A stretch of DNA of 7,820 nt from Alphaproteobacteria bacterium (GCA_020249005.1 JADCGN010000073.1:1-7820), one strand, 5' to 3'; positions 1-7,820 are shown, counted from the first letter of the stretch. A program made the numbers and translations. The notes: generated by a model from the sequence alone, not told the origin.

Positions 1-799
<799 letters not shown>

Positions 800-806
800 T
801 GGCTTA

Positions 807-811
807 TCCTT
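807..811 (-). promoter_or_regulatory. ribosome binding site of rpoC
   Basis: AAGGA lies 7 bases before the rpoC ATG, in the 28-base gap after the rpoB stop. It fixes the rpoC start and shows that rpoC is translated independently and is not fused to rpoB. No promoter or terminator hairpin is visible in the gap. Confidence 0.8.
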
Positions 812-827
812 TCTCTCTGTTCAACAC

Positions 828-3800
828 TCAGGCGTTAAAGCCGTTGTTGCTCCGGCCGAGGCCAGGCCGCTTGCGCGGCGCCCCGCCCACCACGCCAGGC
901 CCCATGCCCAGGGCGGGCGCGGGCTGGTTGTAGGTGCTGGTGGCCAAGTCAGGCCCGCTGCCGGTTTCCTGCAGCTCCACATTCAAGCCCAGGGCCTGAA
1001 TTTCCTTCACCAAGACGTTGAAGCTTTCGGGCACGCCGGCGTCGAAGTTGCTTTCGCCGCGCACGATGGCTTCGTAGGTCTTGGTCCGGCCCACCACGTC
1101 ATCGCTCTTGATGGTCAGCATTTCCTGCAGGGTGTAGCTGGCGCCGTAGGCTTGCAGCGCCCACACTTCCATTTCCCCGAAGCGCTGGCCCCCGAACTGC
1201 GCCTTCCCACCCAACGGCTGCTGGGTGACGAGGCTGTACGGCCCAATCGAACGGGCGTGGATCTTCTCATCCACCAGGTGGTGGAGCTTGAGCATGTACA
1301 TGATGCCCACCGTGCTCTTTTGTTCGTAGGCGTCGCCAGTGCGGCCGTCGAACAGCTGGGTCTTGCCGCTTTCATCGCAGCCCGCCAGCTTCAGCAGGCC
1401 GGTGATGTCGCTTTCCGGCGCCCCATCGAACACTGGGCAGGCCACCGGCAAGCCCTTGGTCAGGTTGCGGGCCATTTCCAGCAGTTCGCTGTCGTTCAGT
1501 TTTTCCAAGGATTTGGCGTTGCCCTTGTCGCTATACAGCTCGGCCAGGTACGCGCGCAGCGCTTTGGTTTCCACCTTCTTACCTTTGGTGGCCTCGTTCA
1601 GCAGCGCGGCAATTTTGCCCCCGATGTTGAACGCCGCCCAGCCCAGGTGGGTTTCCAAAATCTGCCCCACGTTCATCCGGCTCGGCACCCCCAGCGGGTT
1701 CAGTACCATATCCACCGGGCGCCCGTCTTCCAGGAACGGCATGTCCTCGATCGGGTTCACCTTCGAGATCACGCCCTTGTTCCCGTGGCGGCCGGCCATT
1801 TTATCGCCCGGCTGCAGCTTGCGCTTCACGGCCACGAACACCTTGACCATTTTCAGCACGCCCGGCGGCAGTTCGTCGGCCTGGCGCACCTTGGCGCTCT
1901 TCTCTTCAAACCGCTTCTTCAAGGCCGAAAGGTTCTTCTCCAGCTGAGTTTGCAGGGTTTCAACCTGGCGTTGCACCTTGTCGTTGCTCACGGCCACCAG
2001 CCACCATTCGGCCGGTTTCATGTGCTCCAACATCTCGGCCTCGATCTTCTTGCCCTTCACCACCTTGCCGGTCTTGTTGGCGGCGGTTTGGCCCACCAGC
2101 AAGTCCTTCAGGCGGTCGTAGGCGTCGGCTTCCAGAATCCGGCGCTCGTCGTCGGTGTCCTTCTGCAGCTTGGCGATTTCGGCGGCCTCAATCTCCAGCG
2201 TGCGGGCATCCTTTTCGGCGCCCCGGCGGTTGAAGATCTTCACCCCCACCACGGTGCCTTGCACGCCGGGCGGCAGGCGCAGGCTGGTGTCGCGCACGTC
2301 GGCGGCCTTTTCGCCAAAAATCGCGCGCAGCAGCTTTTCTTCCGGCGTCATGGGGCTTTCGCCTTTGGGCGTAATCTTGCCCACCAGAATATCGCCCGGG
2401 CCCACTTCGGCGCCCACCGCCACAATCCCGGCCTCATCGATGTGACGCAGGTTTTCCTCGCCCACGTTGGGGATGTCGCGGGTGATTTCTTCGCTGCCCA
2501 ACTTGGTGTCGCGGGCCATCACCTCAAACTCGTCGATGTGAATCGAGGTGAAGACGTCGTCGCGCACGATGCGCTCGGAAATCAGGATCGAGTCTTCAAA
2601 GTTATAGCCGTTCCAGGGCATGAAGGCCACCAGCACGTTGCGGCCCAGCGCCAGTTCGCCCAGGTCGGTGGAGGCTCCATCGGCCAGCACGTCGCCCTGT
2701 TCCACTTTGTCGCCCACCTTCACCAGCGGCTTTTGGTTCAAGCAGCTGCTTTGGTTGCTGCGTTGGAACTTCACCAGGCGGTAAATATCCACCCCGCTGC
2801 CGGTTTCGGTGCCTTCGGTGGCGCGCACCACAATCCGGCTGGCGTCCACGCTTTCCACCACCCCGGCGCGGCGGGCGGCTGTCACCACGCCGCTGTCGCG
2901 CGCCACAGTGGCTTCCATCCCCGTCCCCACCAGCGGCGCATCGGTACGCACCAGCGGCACGGCTTGGCGTTGCATGTTCGAGCCCATCAGTGCCCGGTTG
3001 GCGTCGTCGTGTTCCAGGAAGGGAATCAGCGCCGCGGCCACGCTCACCACCTGTTTGGGCGAGACGTCCATGCAGGTCACTTCCTCACGCGGCATCAGCA
3101 GGGTTTCCCCGGCCTTGCGGCAGGTCACGAAGTCTTCGGTCAAGTTGCCCTTGGCATCCACCAGGCTGTTGGCCTGGGCCACCACTTCGCGGCCTTCTTC
3201 CAAAGCGCTCATGTAGCGCACTTCGTCGGTTAGCTTGCCGTTCTTCACCATGCGGTACGGGGTTTCGATGAAGCCGTACTTATTGATGCGGGCGTAGCTG
3301 GCCAAGCTGTTGATCAGACCAATGTTCGGCCCTTCCGGGGTTTCCACCGGGCAGATCCGGCCGTAGTGGGTGGTGTGCACGTCGCGCACCTCAAACCCGG
3401 CGCGTTCGCGGGTTAAGCCACCGGGCCCCAGGGCGGAAAGACGGCGCTTATGCGTCACTTCGCTCAGCGGGTTGGTTTGGTCCATGAACTGGCTCAATTG
3501 GCTCCCGGCAAAGAACTCGCGCAGCGCGGCGGCCAGCGGGCGGCTGTTGATCAGGTCGTTCGGCACCATCTGGCCGATTTCGGTGCTGCCCATGCGCTCC
3601 TTTACGGCGCGTTCCATCCGCAGCAGGCCTACCCGCACTTGGTTTTCCATCAACTCCCCCACCAGGCGCACGCGGCGGTTGCCCAGGTGGTCGATGTCGT
3701 CAATCGGCTCGTGGCCGTCGCGGATGCGGTGCAGCGCGCGCAGGGTTTCCACAATGTCCTGCTTTTCCAAAGTGCGCACGTCGTCGCTGGTTTTCAGGCC

Positions 3801-5270
3801 AAAGCGGGCGTTCAGCTTCATGCGGCCCACGGCGGAAAGGTCGAACTTGTCGCTGTCCATAAACAGGCCGTTGAACAGCTTGCTGCTGGTTTCGACCGTC
3901 GGCGGCTCGCCCGGGCGCATCACCTTATAAATTTCCACCAAGGCCTCTTCGGGGCTCTTGGTCTTGTCGATCGCCAACGTGTTGCGGATGTAGGCCCCCA
4001 TGTTGAGGTGATCCACCTTCAACACCTTGAATTCCTTCAGCCCCAAACGCTCAACGGCGGCCAGAACGGCATCGGTGATCTCGCTGCCGGCTTCGAACAG
4101 CACTTCACCGCTGTCGGCATCCACCAAATCCTGCGCCAGGAAGCGGCCGTGCAGCTCGGCCGGGCTTTGCGCCACCCACTTCACGCCATCGTCTTGGGCC
4201 TTCTTGATTTGGCGGCGGGTCGGCTTCTTGCCGGCTTCAAACACCACCTTCTTCTTGTCGGCATCGAGCAAGTCGGCGTTCAGCTTCACGCCTTCATAGA
4301 ACATCGGCTCAAACGCCAGCGCGTAGGTGGCGTTCAGTTCATAGGTTTCCACCACCTTCTTGGCCTTGGTGGCCTTCTTCTTGGCGGGTACGGCCTCTTC
4401 GTCTTCGGCGTCCTCGCCCTCAATCACCGCCACCGCGGTTTTGGCCTTGCTGGCGGCCTTGGCGCTCTTGGTCGCGGCCTTCTTGGCTTTGGGAGCCTCC
4501 TTGTCGGCCACCTCGGCCTTCGGCTTGGCCTTCCCGGCCGTCACCCGCACGCTCACGCTGTCGTAGTAGGTGTCGATAATCTCTTGGGTGCTCATGCCCA
4601 GCGCGCGCAGCAGCACGGTGGCGGGGATCTTCCGCTTGCGGTCGATGCGCACGTAAATGTTGTCTTTGTGGTCGAATTCAAAATCCAGCCAGCTGCCGCG
4701 CACCGGAATGATCCGGCCGGTGAACAACAGCTTGCCGCTGCTGTGGGTGGTGCCGTCATCGTGGCTGAAGAACACCCCCGGGGAGCGCTGCATTTGGCTT
4801 ACCACCACGCGCTCGGTGCCGTTCACGATAAAGGTGCCGTTCGGCGTCATCAGCGGCACGTCGGCCAGGTACACTTCCTGTTCCTTGATGTCCTTCACGC
4901 TCCTAGCGCCGGTGGCGTGGTCCACGTCCCACACCGTCAGGCGCAGCGTCACGCGGCAGGGGGCGGCGAAGGTCAGGTCGCGCGTGCGGCATTCATCGAT
5001 GTCAAATTTCGGTTCTTCCAGGCGGTAGCCCAGGTATTCCAGGTCGGCGATCCCGGCGTTGTCCTTCATCGGGAAGATGCTGGCAAACGCGCCATCCAGG
5101 GTGTAGAAGGTGTTCTTGCTGGTGCGTTTTTCCGCCAAAAACAGGTCATAGCTGGCTTGCTGCAGCTCCAGCAGGTTGGGGATGCTGGCGATCGAACTCA
5201 AGCGGCCAAAGTTGCGACGCAGGCGCTTACGCTCGGTGAAGGACAGTTGACCTGTGGTGTGCGTTTGCAT
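828..5270 (-). CDS. rpoB: DNA-directed RNA polymerase subunit beta
   Basis: This is the complete beta subunit of RNA polymerase, 1480 residues against 1342 in E. coli. The start is the ATG at 5270-5268, preceded by AGGGG nine bases upstream; the N terminus [13 protein letters not shown] is the normal beta opening. Landmarks in order: protrusion and lobe ([13 protein letters not shown] at about 148-160, GSWLDFEFD at 192-200); rifampicin region 589-617 with Asp597, His607 and Ser612 matching the sensitive-type E. coli Asp516, His526 and Ser531; [12 protein letters not shown] at 638-649; GYNFEDS with Glu892 and Asp893; [12 protein letters not shown] with active-site Lys1157 and Lys1165; His1338 in KIHAR; and the C-terminal clamp [13 protein letters not shown]. 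Two parts depart from E. coli: a Lys/Ala-rich low-complexity stretch at about 245-306, and a Gly/Pro-rich tail after about residue 1436. The reading frame is uninterrupted. Alphaproteobacterial wording is clear in the C-terminal half. No rplL or rplJ lies upstream. Confidence 0.99.
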   Translation of the reverse strand: MQTHTTGQLSFTERKRLRRNFGRLSSIASIPNLLELQQASYDLFLAEKRTSKNTFYTLDGAFASIFPMKDNAGIADLEYLGYRLEEPKFDIDECRTRDLTFAAPCRVTLRLTVWDVDHATGARSVKDIKEQEVYLADVPLMTPNGTFIVNGTERVVVSQMQRSPGVFFSHDDGTTHSSGKLLFTGRIIPVRGSWLDFEFDHKDNIYVRIDRKRKIPATVLLRALGMSTQEIIDTYYDSVSVRVTAGKAKPKAEVADKEAPKAKKAATKSAKAASKAKTAVAVIEGEDAEDEEAVPAKKKATKAKKVVETYELNATYALAFEPMFYEGVKLNADLLDADKKKVVFEAGKKPTRRQIKKAQDDGVKWVAQSPAELHGRFLAQDLVDADSGEVLFEAGSEITDAVLAAVERLGLKEFKVLKVDHLNMGAYIRNTLAIDKTKSPEEALVEIYKVMRPGEPPTVETSSKLFNGLFMDSDKFDLSAVGRMKLNARFGLKTSDDVRTLEKQDIVETLRALHRIRDGHEPIDDIDHLGNRRVRLVGELMENQVRVGLLRMERAVKERMGSTEIGQMVPNDLINSRPLAAALREFFAGSQLSQFMDQTNPLSEVTHKRRLSALGPGGLTRERAGFEVRDVHTTHYGRICPVETPEGPNIGLINSLASYARINKYGFIETPYRMVKNGKLTDEVRYMSALEEGREVVAQANSLVDAKGNLTEDFVTCRKAGETLLMPREEVTCMDVSPKQVVSVAAALIPFLEHDDANRALMGSNMQRQAVPLVRTDAPLVGTGMEATVARDSGVVTAARRAGVVESVDASRIVVRATEGTETGSGVDIYRLVKFQRSNQSSCLNQKPLVKVGDKVEQGDVLADGASTDLGELALGRNVLVAFMPWNGYNFEDSILISERIVRDDVFTSIHIDEFEVMARDTKLGSEEITRDIPNVGEENLRHIDEAGIVAVGAEVGPGDILVGKITPKGESPMTPEEKLLRAIFGEKAADVRDTSLRLPPGVQGTVVGVKIFNRRGAEKDARTLEIEAAEIAKLQKDTDDERRILEADAYDRLKDLLVGQTAANKTGKVVKGKKIEAEMLEHMKPAEWWLVAVSNDKVQRQVETLQTQLEKNLSALKKRFEEKSAKVRQADELPPGVLKMVKVFVAVKRKLQPGDKMAGRHGNKGVISKVNPIEDMPFLEDGRPVDMVLNPLGVPSRMNVGQILETHLGWAAFNIGGKIAALLNEATKGKKVETKALRAYLAELYSDKGNAKSLEKLNDSELLEMARNLTKGLPVACPVFDGAPESDITGLLKLAGCDESGKTQLFDGRTGDAYEQKSTVGIMYMLKLHHLVDEKIHARSIGPYSLVTQQPLGGKAQFGGQRFGEMEVWALQAYGASYTLQEMLTIKSDDVVGRTKTYEAIVRGESNFDAGVPESFNVLVKEIQALGLNVELQETGSGPDLATSTYNQPAPALGMGPGVVGGAPRKRPGLGRSNNGFNA
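4353..4538 (-). other. Lys/Ala-rich low-complexity insert within RpoB
   Basis: This segment encodes RpoB residues about 245-306. Of 62 residues, 19 are Ala and 17 are Lys, in runs such as [17 protein letters not shown], interrupted by an acidic block EGEDAEDEE at about 284-292 and closed by [10 protein letters not shown]. It lies after [11 protein letters not shown] and before [13 protein letters not shown]. By mental alignment to E. coli beta this is the entry to lineage-specific insert SI1. The frame continues into conserved sequence on both sides, so it is an in-frame insertion and not a frameshift. Such composition is typical of disordered, nucleic-acid-binding tails (histone H1, AlgP type); a function here is inference only. 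Confidence 0.85.
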
Positions 5271-5284
5271 GAATATATTCCCCT
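5271..5284 (-). promoter_or_regulatory. ribosome binding site of rpoB with adjoining 10-base palindrome
   Basis: AGGGG at 5284-5280 is a good Shine-Dalgarno match, nine bases from the rpoB ATG. The space between it and the start codon is filled by a perfect palindrome, GAATATATTC (5271-5280), an AT-rich patch in otherwise GC-rich sequence. The ribosome site is visible directly. A regulatory role for the palindrome is only a possibility; AT-rich unstructured spacers also favour efficient initiation. Confidence 0.65.
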
Positions 5285-5358
5285 AAGAACCTGTTTTCTT
5301 TGTGCCTTGAAGGCATGGTTCGGCCCCTGAAATCGGGCGCGAGGGCAGCCGTAATGGG

Positions 5359-5388
5359 TTTATAACCCCACGGCACCGGCGGCCTGAA
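5359..5388 (-). promoter_or_regulatory. candidate sigma-70 promoter for rpoBC
   Basis: Read on the minus strand, TTCAGG (5388-5383) and TATAAA (5364-5359) are separated by 18 bases. The -10 box matches the consensus TATAAT at five of six positions; the -35 box matches at only three. Transcription would begin near 5352, giving a leader of about 80 bases before the rpoB ATG. The promoter is predicted by pattern only, but some promoter is needed here because the neighbouring upstream gene is divergent. Confidence 0.45.
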
Positions 5389-5421
5389 GGCAGCACGGCA
5401 GCTTTGCTTCTAGGCCGCCGG
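5376..5421. repeat. 10-base perfect inverted repeat in the rpoB upstream region
   Basis: CCGGCGGCCT (5376-5385) and AGGCCGCCGG (5412-5421) are exact reverse complements, 26 bases apart. GAAG and CTTC just inside can extend the pairing. The left arm overlaps the candidate -35 box of rpoB. It could be a stem-loop in a transcript or a two-site operator. It lacks a T-run on either side, so it does not look like a factor-independent terminator. Confidence 0.6.
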
Positions 5422-5440
5422 GGGCGGTGCGTCAAGGGGC

Positions 5441-5470
5441 TTGGCAAGTTTTTCCAACTGTGCGTATAGG
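5441..5470 (+). promoter_or_regulatory. candidate sigma-70 promoter for the small exported-protein gene
   Basis: TTGGCA (5441-5446) matches the -35 consensus at five of six bases. It is followed after 18 bases by TATAGG (5465-5470), four of six against the -10 consensus. Transcription would start near 5477, about 30 bases before the ATG at 5509. It would be divergent from the candidate rpoB promoter, with the two -35 boxes about 50 bases apart. Prediction by pattern only. Confidence 0.45.
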
Positions 5471-5508
5471 GCGCGGTAAGAGTTTTCCTCAAGCTCACGG
5501 AGCCACCC

Positions 5509-5853
5509 ATGCGTTTTACCCCCCTCTTGGGGTTGGCCATGGTTGTGGCCACCCCGTTGGCCTGCCTGGCCAACGACCCTCCCCCCACCGCCACGCGGTT
5601 GCTGCAAGGCATCCCGCTGGTGGCGCAGCTGGCCGACTTGCGCTGCCCTACCGAACACCGTTTTGAGGTGGTGATGGCCAGCCTGCTGCGCGGCGGCTGG
5701 CGGCAACACGGCCCAGCCAAGCACGGCCCCGTGGTGAACCGCCACCCCACCGTGCTCTCGCCCTGGCAACGGGGCGAGGTTAGGCTGTGGGTGCAACACG
5801 GCAACGGGGCGGCGTGCGTCATTCTTGAAAGCAATGAAAACCGCCGGGAGTGA
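5509..5853 (+). CDS. small predicted exported protein, function unknown
   Basis: A 114-residue protein I do not recognise. The N terminus MRFTPLLGLAMVVATPLACLA is a plausible signal peptide, with cleavage likely after Ala21, leaving a mature protein of about 93 residues in the periplasm. The mature part starts with a Pro-rich stretch (NDPPPTA). It contains two cysteines, Cys46 and Cys103, which could form a disulfide, and a Gly/His/Arg-rich middle with no known motif. A lipoprotein reading at Cys19 is unlikely because Pro occupies the -3 position. The start is supported by GGAG six bases before the ATG. The gene is divergent from rpoB and convergent with the 5892-6611 gene. Its stop codon lies in the loop of the downstream terminator hairpin. 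Signal peptide, ribosome site, candidate promoter and terminator together support a real gene; function cannot be given. Confidence 0.72.
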   Translation: MRFTPLLGLAMVVATPLACLANDPPPTATRLLQGIPLVAQLADLRCPTEHRFEVVMASLLRGGWRQHGPAKHGPVVNRHPTVLSPWQRGEVRLWVQHGNGAACVILESNENRRE

Positions 5854-5868
5854 TCCCGGCGGTTTTTT
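5837..5868 (+). terminator. bidirectional intrinsic terminator between convergent genes
   Basis: A perfect 13-base-pair stem (5837-5849 with 5854-5866) encloses the loop GTGA and is followed on the plus strand by a T-run, giving TTTTTTG from 5863. On the minus strand the stem ends in TTTT, so it can also serve the gene at 5892-6611, whose stop is 23 bases away. The TGA stop of the plus-strand gene is bases 5851-5853, inside the loop, so the last five codons of that gene form the 5' arm. Confidence 0.93.
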
Positions 5869-5891
5869 GTTCGCGATGATGGGCCTGCACC

Positions 5892-6611
5892 TCAGCGGCT
5901 GGCGGTTTGCACCGCGGCCGTCAACGGCAGGGCCCCCTGCTCCAGCTGCTGCCACCGGGCCACCAGGTTGGTCAGCGGGCCGCTGGGCAGCGCGTAGCTA
6001 GTCAGGTGGCCGGGGTCGGTGGCCCCGGTGTGCTGCAACGCCACCGCAAAGCAGCGTTCCAGCGCCGGGTTGCCCGCCTTGGTGCAGCCCTCGCGTACCC
6101 GCTGAGCGGCCAGGCGCAGCACCGCATCGGGGCTGGCCTCAGCCCGCACCATCCAGGCGTGGCCATCGGCCAGGAACGTCCGCCGTTCCGTCGTGCTGAA
6201 GGCCAGGCTGCTGGCATGCGCCCGCAGTATCGCCACCGCGCGCGGGTCGTGCCGCTGCTGGGCGATCAGGTCGGCCAGCCTTTCCACATGCCGGATGCGC
6301 GCCTGCCGCAGGTGATCCAGCACCTGATAATGCTGGGCCCGTTCGGCGGGCGTGAGAGCCGCGTAGTCGGCATTGAAGTGCGCCGCGTACGTCAGCATGA
6401 AGGCTTCAGCCTCACGCCGGGCGGCGGCGTAACGCGGGGGTGCCCACGGCCACCAGCTGGCCGGCTGCATCACCGCCGCCGGTTGCAGGCTTTCGGCCTG
6501 GGCCAGGGCGTCATAGGTAAGTTGGCTGCTGCTGCAGCCGCAGCTGCTGGCATAGGCGGTGCTGGCAAACAGCCCCAGCACCAAGGCCGTCAGGCGACGC
6601 GAGATTTTCAT
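5892..6611 (-). CDS. predicted periplasmic helical protein, function unknown
   Basis: A 239-residue protein I do not recognise. The N terminus MKISRRLTALVLGLFASTAYA is a textbook signal peptide, with cleavage predicted after Ala21. The mature protein begins SSCGCSSSQ. It has four cysteines, Cys24, Cys26, Cys176 and Cys187, possibly in disulfides. After a Trp/Pro-rich stretch (SWWPWAPPRY, about 52-61) the chain looks strongly alpha-helical, rich in Ala, Arg, Gln and His, with no catalytic motif that I can identify. I chose the ATG at 6611-6609 because GGAG lies seven bases upstream and it places the signal peptide at the very N terminus. A TTG at 6656 would add 15 residues ahead of it and is less likely. 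The gene ends at the terminator shared with the convergent small exported-protein gene and is divergent from the DUF1636 gene. Confidence 0.8.
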   Translation of the reverse strand: MKISRRLTALVLGLFASTAYASSCGCSSSQLTYDALAQAESLQPAAVMQPASWWPWAPPRYAAARREAEAFMLTYAAHFNADYAALTPAERAQHYQVLDHLRQARIRHVERLADLIAQQRHDPRAVAILRAHASSLAFSTTERRTFLADGHAWMVRAEASPDAVLRLAAQRVREGCTKAGNPALERCFAVALQHTGATDPGHLTSYALPSGPLTNLVARWQQLEQGALPLTAAVQTASR

Positions 6612-6675
6612 GGAGGAGCTCCAAGGTTCGAGGAGGGAAACGGACCGGTTCGACAAACTTTTGCCGTGCCTTTAG

Positions 6676-6704
6676 ACTTAACAAGGTTAGGTAGGAGCTG
6701 GCAA
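6676..6704 (-). promoter_or_regulatory. candidate promoter for the periplasmic-protein gene, in a divergent spacer
   Basis: On the minus strand TTGCCA (6704-6699) matches the -35 consensus at five of six bases and is followed after 17 bases by TTAAGT (6681-6676), a weak -10 box. The spacer 6612-6721 lies between two divergent genes and must hold promoters for both. On the plus strand the best pair I see, TTCGAC (6649-6654) and TAGACT (6673-6678), is poor. Both calls are tentative. Confidence 0.3.
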
Positions 6705-6721
6705 GGGGCCGCAACTAAGAT

Positions 6722-7168
6722 ATGCCCATTGCCTTTGCCATTACCTTTGCTAGTGTGGGCACCATGACGCCCCCGCCCCCCACCACGCTGCGCGACCCGG
6801 TGCTGCAAGTCTGCCTGCAATGCGGCAGCAGCCAGCGCGATGCACACGGCTGTAAAGTCGCCAACCCGGCCGCCTTGGCGTTGGCCGCAGACTGGGCTGC
6901 GCTGGCCGCGCCGTTGGGCATTCGTGTGCAGAAGGTACGCTGTTTTGGCCATTGTACTACCCCCATCGCCTGGGCGGTGCGGGCGGAAAATGGCTGGGGC
7001 TACACCTTTGCCCCGGCGCCGGAAAACCCCAGCGACCTCACTGCTTTTCTGCAAACCTGGCTGACCGCCAGCCGCTTTGGCTTGGTGCCGAAAAAGGAGA
7101 TGCCGCCCAGCATCCGGGCCGCTTACCAAAGCCGCCTGCCCTCGCCTGCGTATGACCCAGACCACTAA
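6722..7168 (+). CDS. DUF1636-like predicted metal-binding protein
   Basis: The sequence resembles the DUF1636 family of small predicted metal-binding proteins, thought to have a thioredoxin-like ferredoxin fold. Counting from the first ATG (148 residues), the visible features are Cys31 and Cys34 (VCLQCG), Cys44, Cys74 and Cys78 (VRCFGHCTTP), then GWGYTFAP, a helix DLTAFLQTW, and the family-like end SRFGLVPKK with RAAYQSRLP. The spacing of CxxC and CxGxC is compatible with a 2Fe-2S or other metal site. Some family members sit beside cobalamin or CobW-type metal genes; no such neighbour is present here. The start is uncertain. The ATG at 6722 has AAGGGG 13 bases upstream, rather far, while the in-frame ATG at 6764 has only GGG close by but gives an N terminus more typical of the family. 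Family assignment is from memory of motifs. Confidence 0.75.
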   Translation: MPIAFAITFASVGTMTPPPPTTLRDPVLQVCLQCGSSQRDAHGCKVANPAALALAADWAALAAPLGIRVQKVRCFGHCTTPIAWAVRAENGWGYTFAPAPENPSDLTAFLQTWLTASRFGLVPKKEMPPSIRAAYQSRLPSPAYDPDH

Positions 7169-7172
7169 GCTT

Positions 7173-7203
7173 GAAACAAAACAGGCCACCACGGTGGCCT
7201 GTT
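7173..7203 (-). terminator. intrinsic terminator of rpoD
   Basis: A perfect 11-base inverted repeat (AACAGGCCACC at 7180-7190, GGTGGCCTGTT at 7193-7203) lies 19 bases past the rpoD stop. In practice the stem is about nine pairs with a six-base loop. On the minus strand it runs into a T-rich tail, TTTTGTTTC, ending at 7173. In the plus direction the stem is followed by ACAGTAGG, so termination of the DUF1636 transcript here would be weaker, although it ends only 11 bases before the stem. Confidence 0.88.
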
Positions 7204-7222
7204 ACAGTAGGCAAGCGCCCGC

Positions 7223-7820
<598 letters not shown>

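Noticed and set aside
4353..4538. Lys/Ala-rich RpoB segment as a frameshift or misassembly artefact
   Set aside because: Conserved beta sequence continues in the same frame on both sides, and codon choice in the segment is like the rest of the gene.
3450..5330. Long plus-strand open frame of 626 codons opposite the 5' half of rpoB
   Set aside because: Same explanation: an antisense shadow with the same His/Gln/Leu-rich composition and no ribosome site or family features.
5563..5565. Cys19 of the small exported protein as a lipoprotein lipidation site
   Set aside because: The preceding residues PLA put Pro at the -3 position where Leu, Val or Ile is expected; cleavage after Ala21 by signal peptidase I fits better.
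5283..5955. Two minus-strand open frames opposite the small exported-protein gene (5283-5834 and 5410-5955)
   Set aside because: The second reads through the strong terminator hairpin, and neither shows a signal peptide or ribosome site. The plus-strand gene at 5509-5853 has a signal peptide, GGAG site and terminator.
6609..6656. TTG start at 6656 for the periplasmic-protein gene
   Set aside because: It would put 15 residues before a complete signal peptide. The ATG at 6611 has GGAG at good spacing.
5907..6767. Plus-strand frame of 286 codons opposite the periplasmic-protein gene
   Set aside because: Antisense to a gene with a clear signal peptide and ribosome site, and its composition is that of a shadow frame.
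6608..7192. Minus-strand frame of 194 codons opposite the DUF1636-like gene
   Set aside because: It runs into the rpoD terminator and across the divergent promoter spacer, while the plus strand encodes a recognisable cysteine-motif protein.

Overview
The window looks like a chromosomal segment from a GC-rich member of the Alphaproteobacteria. The placement rests on protein sequence read by eye. The RpoB, RpoC and RpoD segments all carry alphaproteobacterial wording, for example FLEDG and ETHLGWA in RpoB, FATS after PLVPLDGGR in RpoC, and [13 protein letters not shown] in the sigma factor. I cannot place it below class level, and several lineage-specific features suggest a divergent branch.

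Layout, left to right. Positions 1-799 (minus) hold the N-terminal 266 codons of rpoC, which runs off the left edge. Positions 828-5270 (minus) hold a complete 1480-residue rpoB, 28 bases upstream of rpoC, so the two form an rpoBC operon. The 238 bases before rpoB form a divergent promoter region. From it, a small gene for a predicted exported protein of unknown function runs rightward (5509-5853). It converges on a second exported protein of unknown function (5892-6611, minus), and the two share a strong bidirectional hairpin terminator. A second divergent region (6612-6721) precedes a plus-strand DUF1636-type cysteine-motif protein (6722-7168). A terminator hairpin at 7180-7203 then closes the C-terminal 199 codons of the primary sigma factor gene rpoD (7223 to beyond the right edge, minus).

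Functionally, the large genes encode the transcription machinery: beta, beta' and the housekeeping sigma factor. They bracket three small genes with no visible role in transcription. Two things about the layout are unusual. The rpoBC operon is not preceded by rplJ-rplL, as it is in most bacteria, but by its own divergent promoter region. And rpoD lies only about 2 kb upstream of rpoB on the same strand.

The most notable protein feature is in RpoB. Residues about 245-306 are a low-complexity Lys/Ala-rich segment with a central acidic block, resembling a histone H1 tail. It sits at the entry to the region occupied by lineage-specific insert SI1 in E. coli beta. RpoB also ends in a Gly/Pro-rich tail of about 44 residues not found in E. 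coli. Apart from the core genes, I found no mobile element, CRISPR array, tRNA, rRNA or phage signature.
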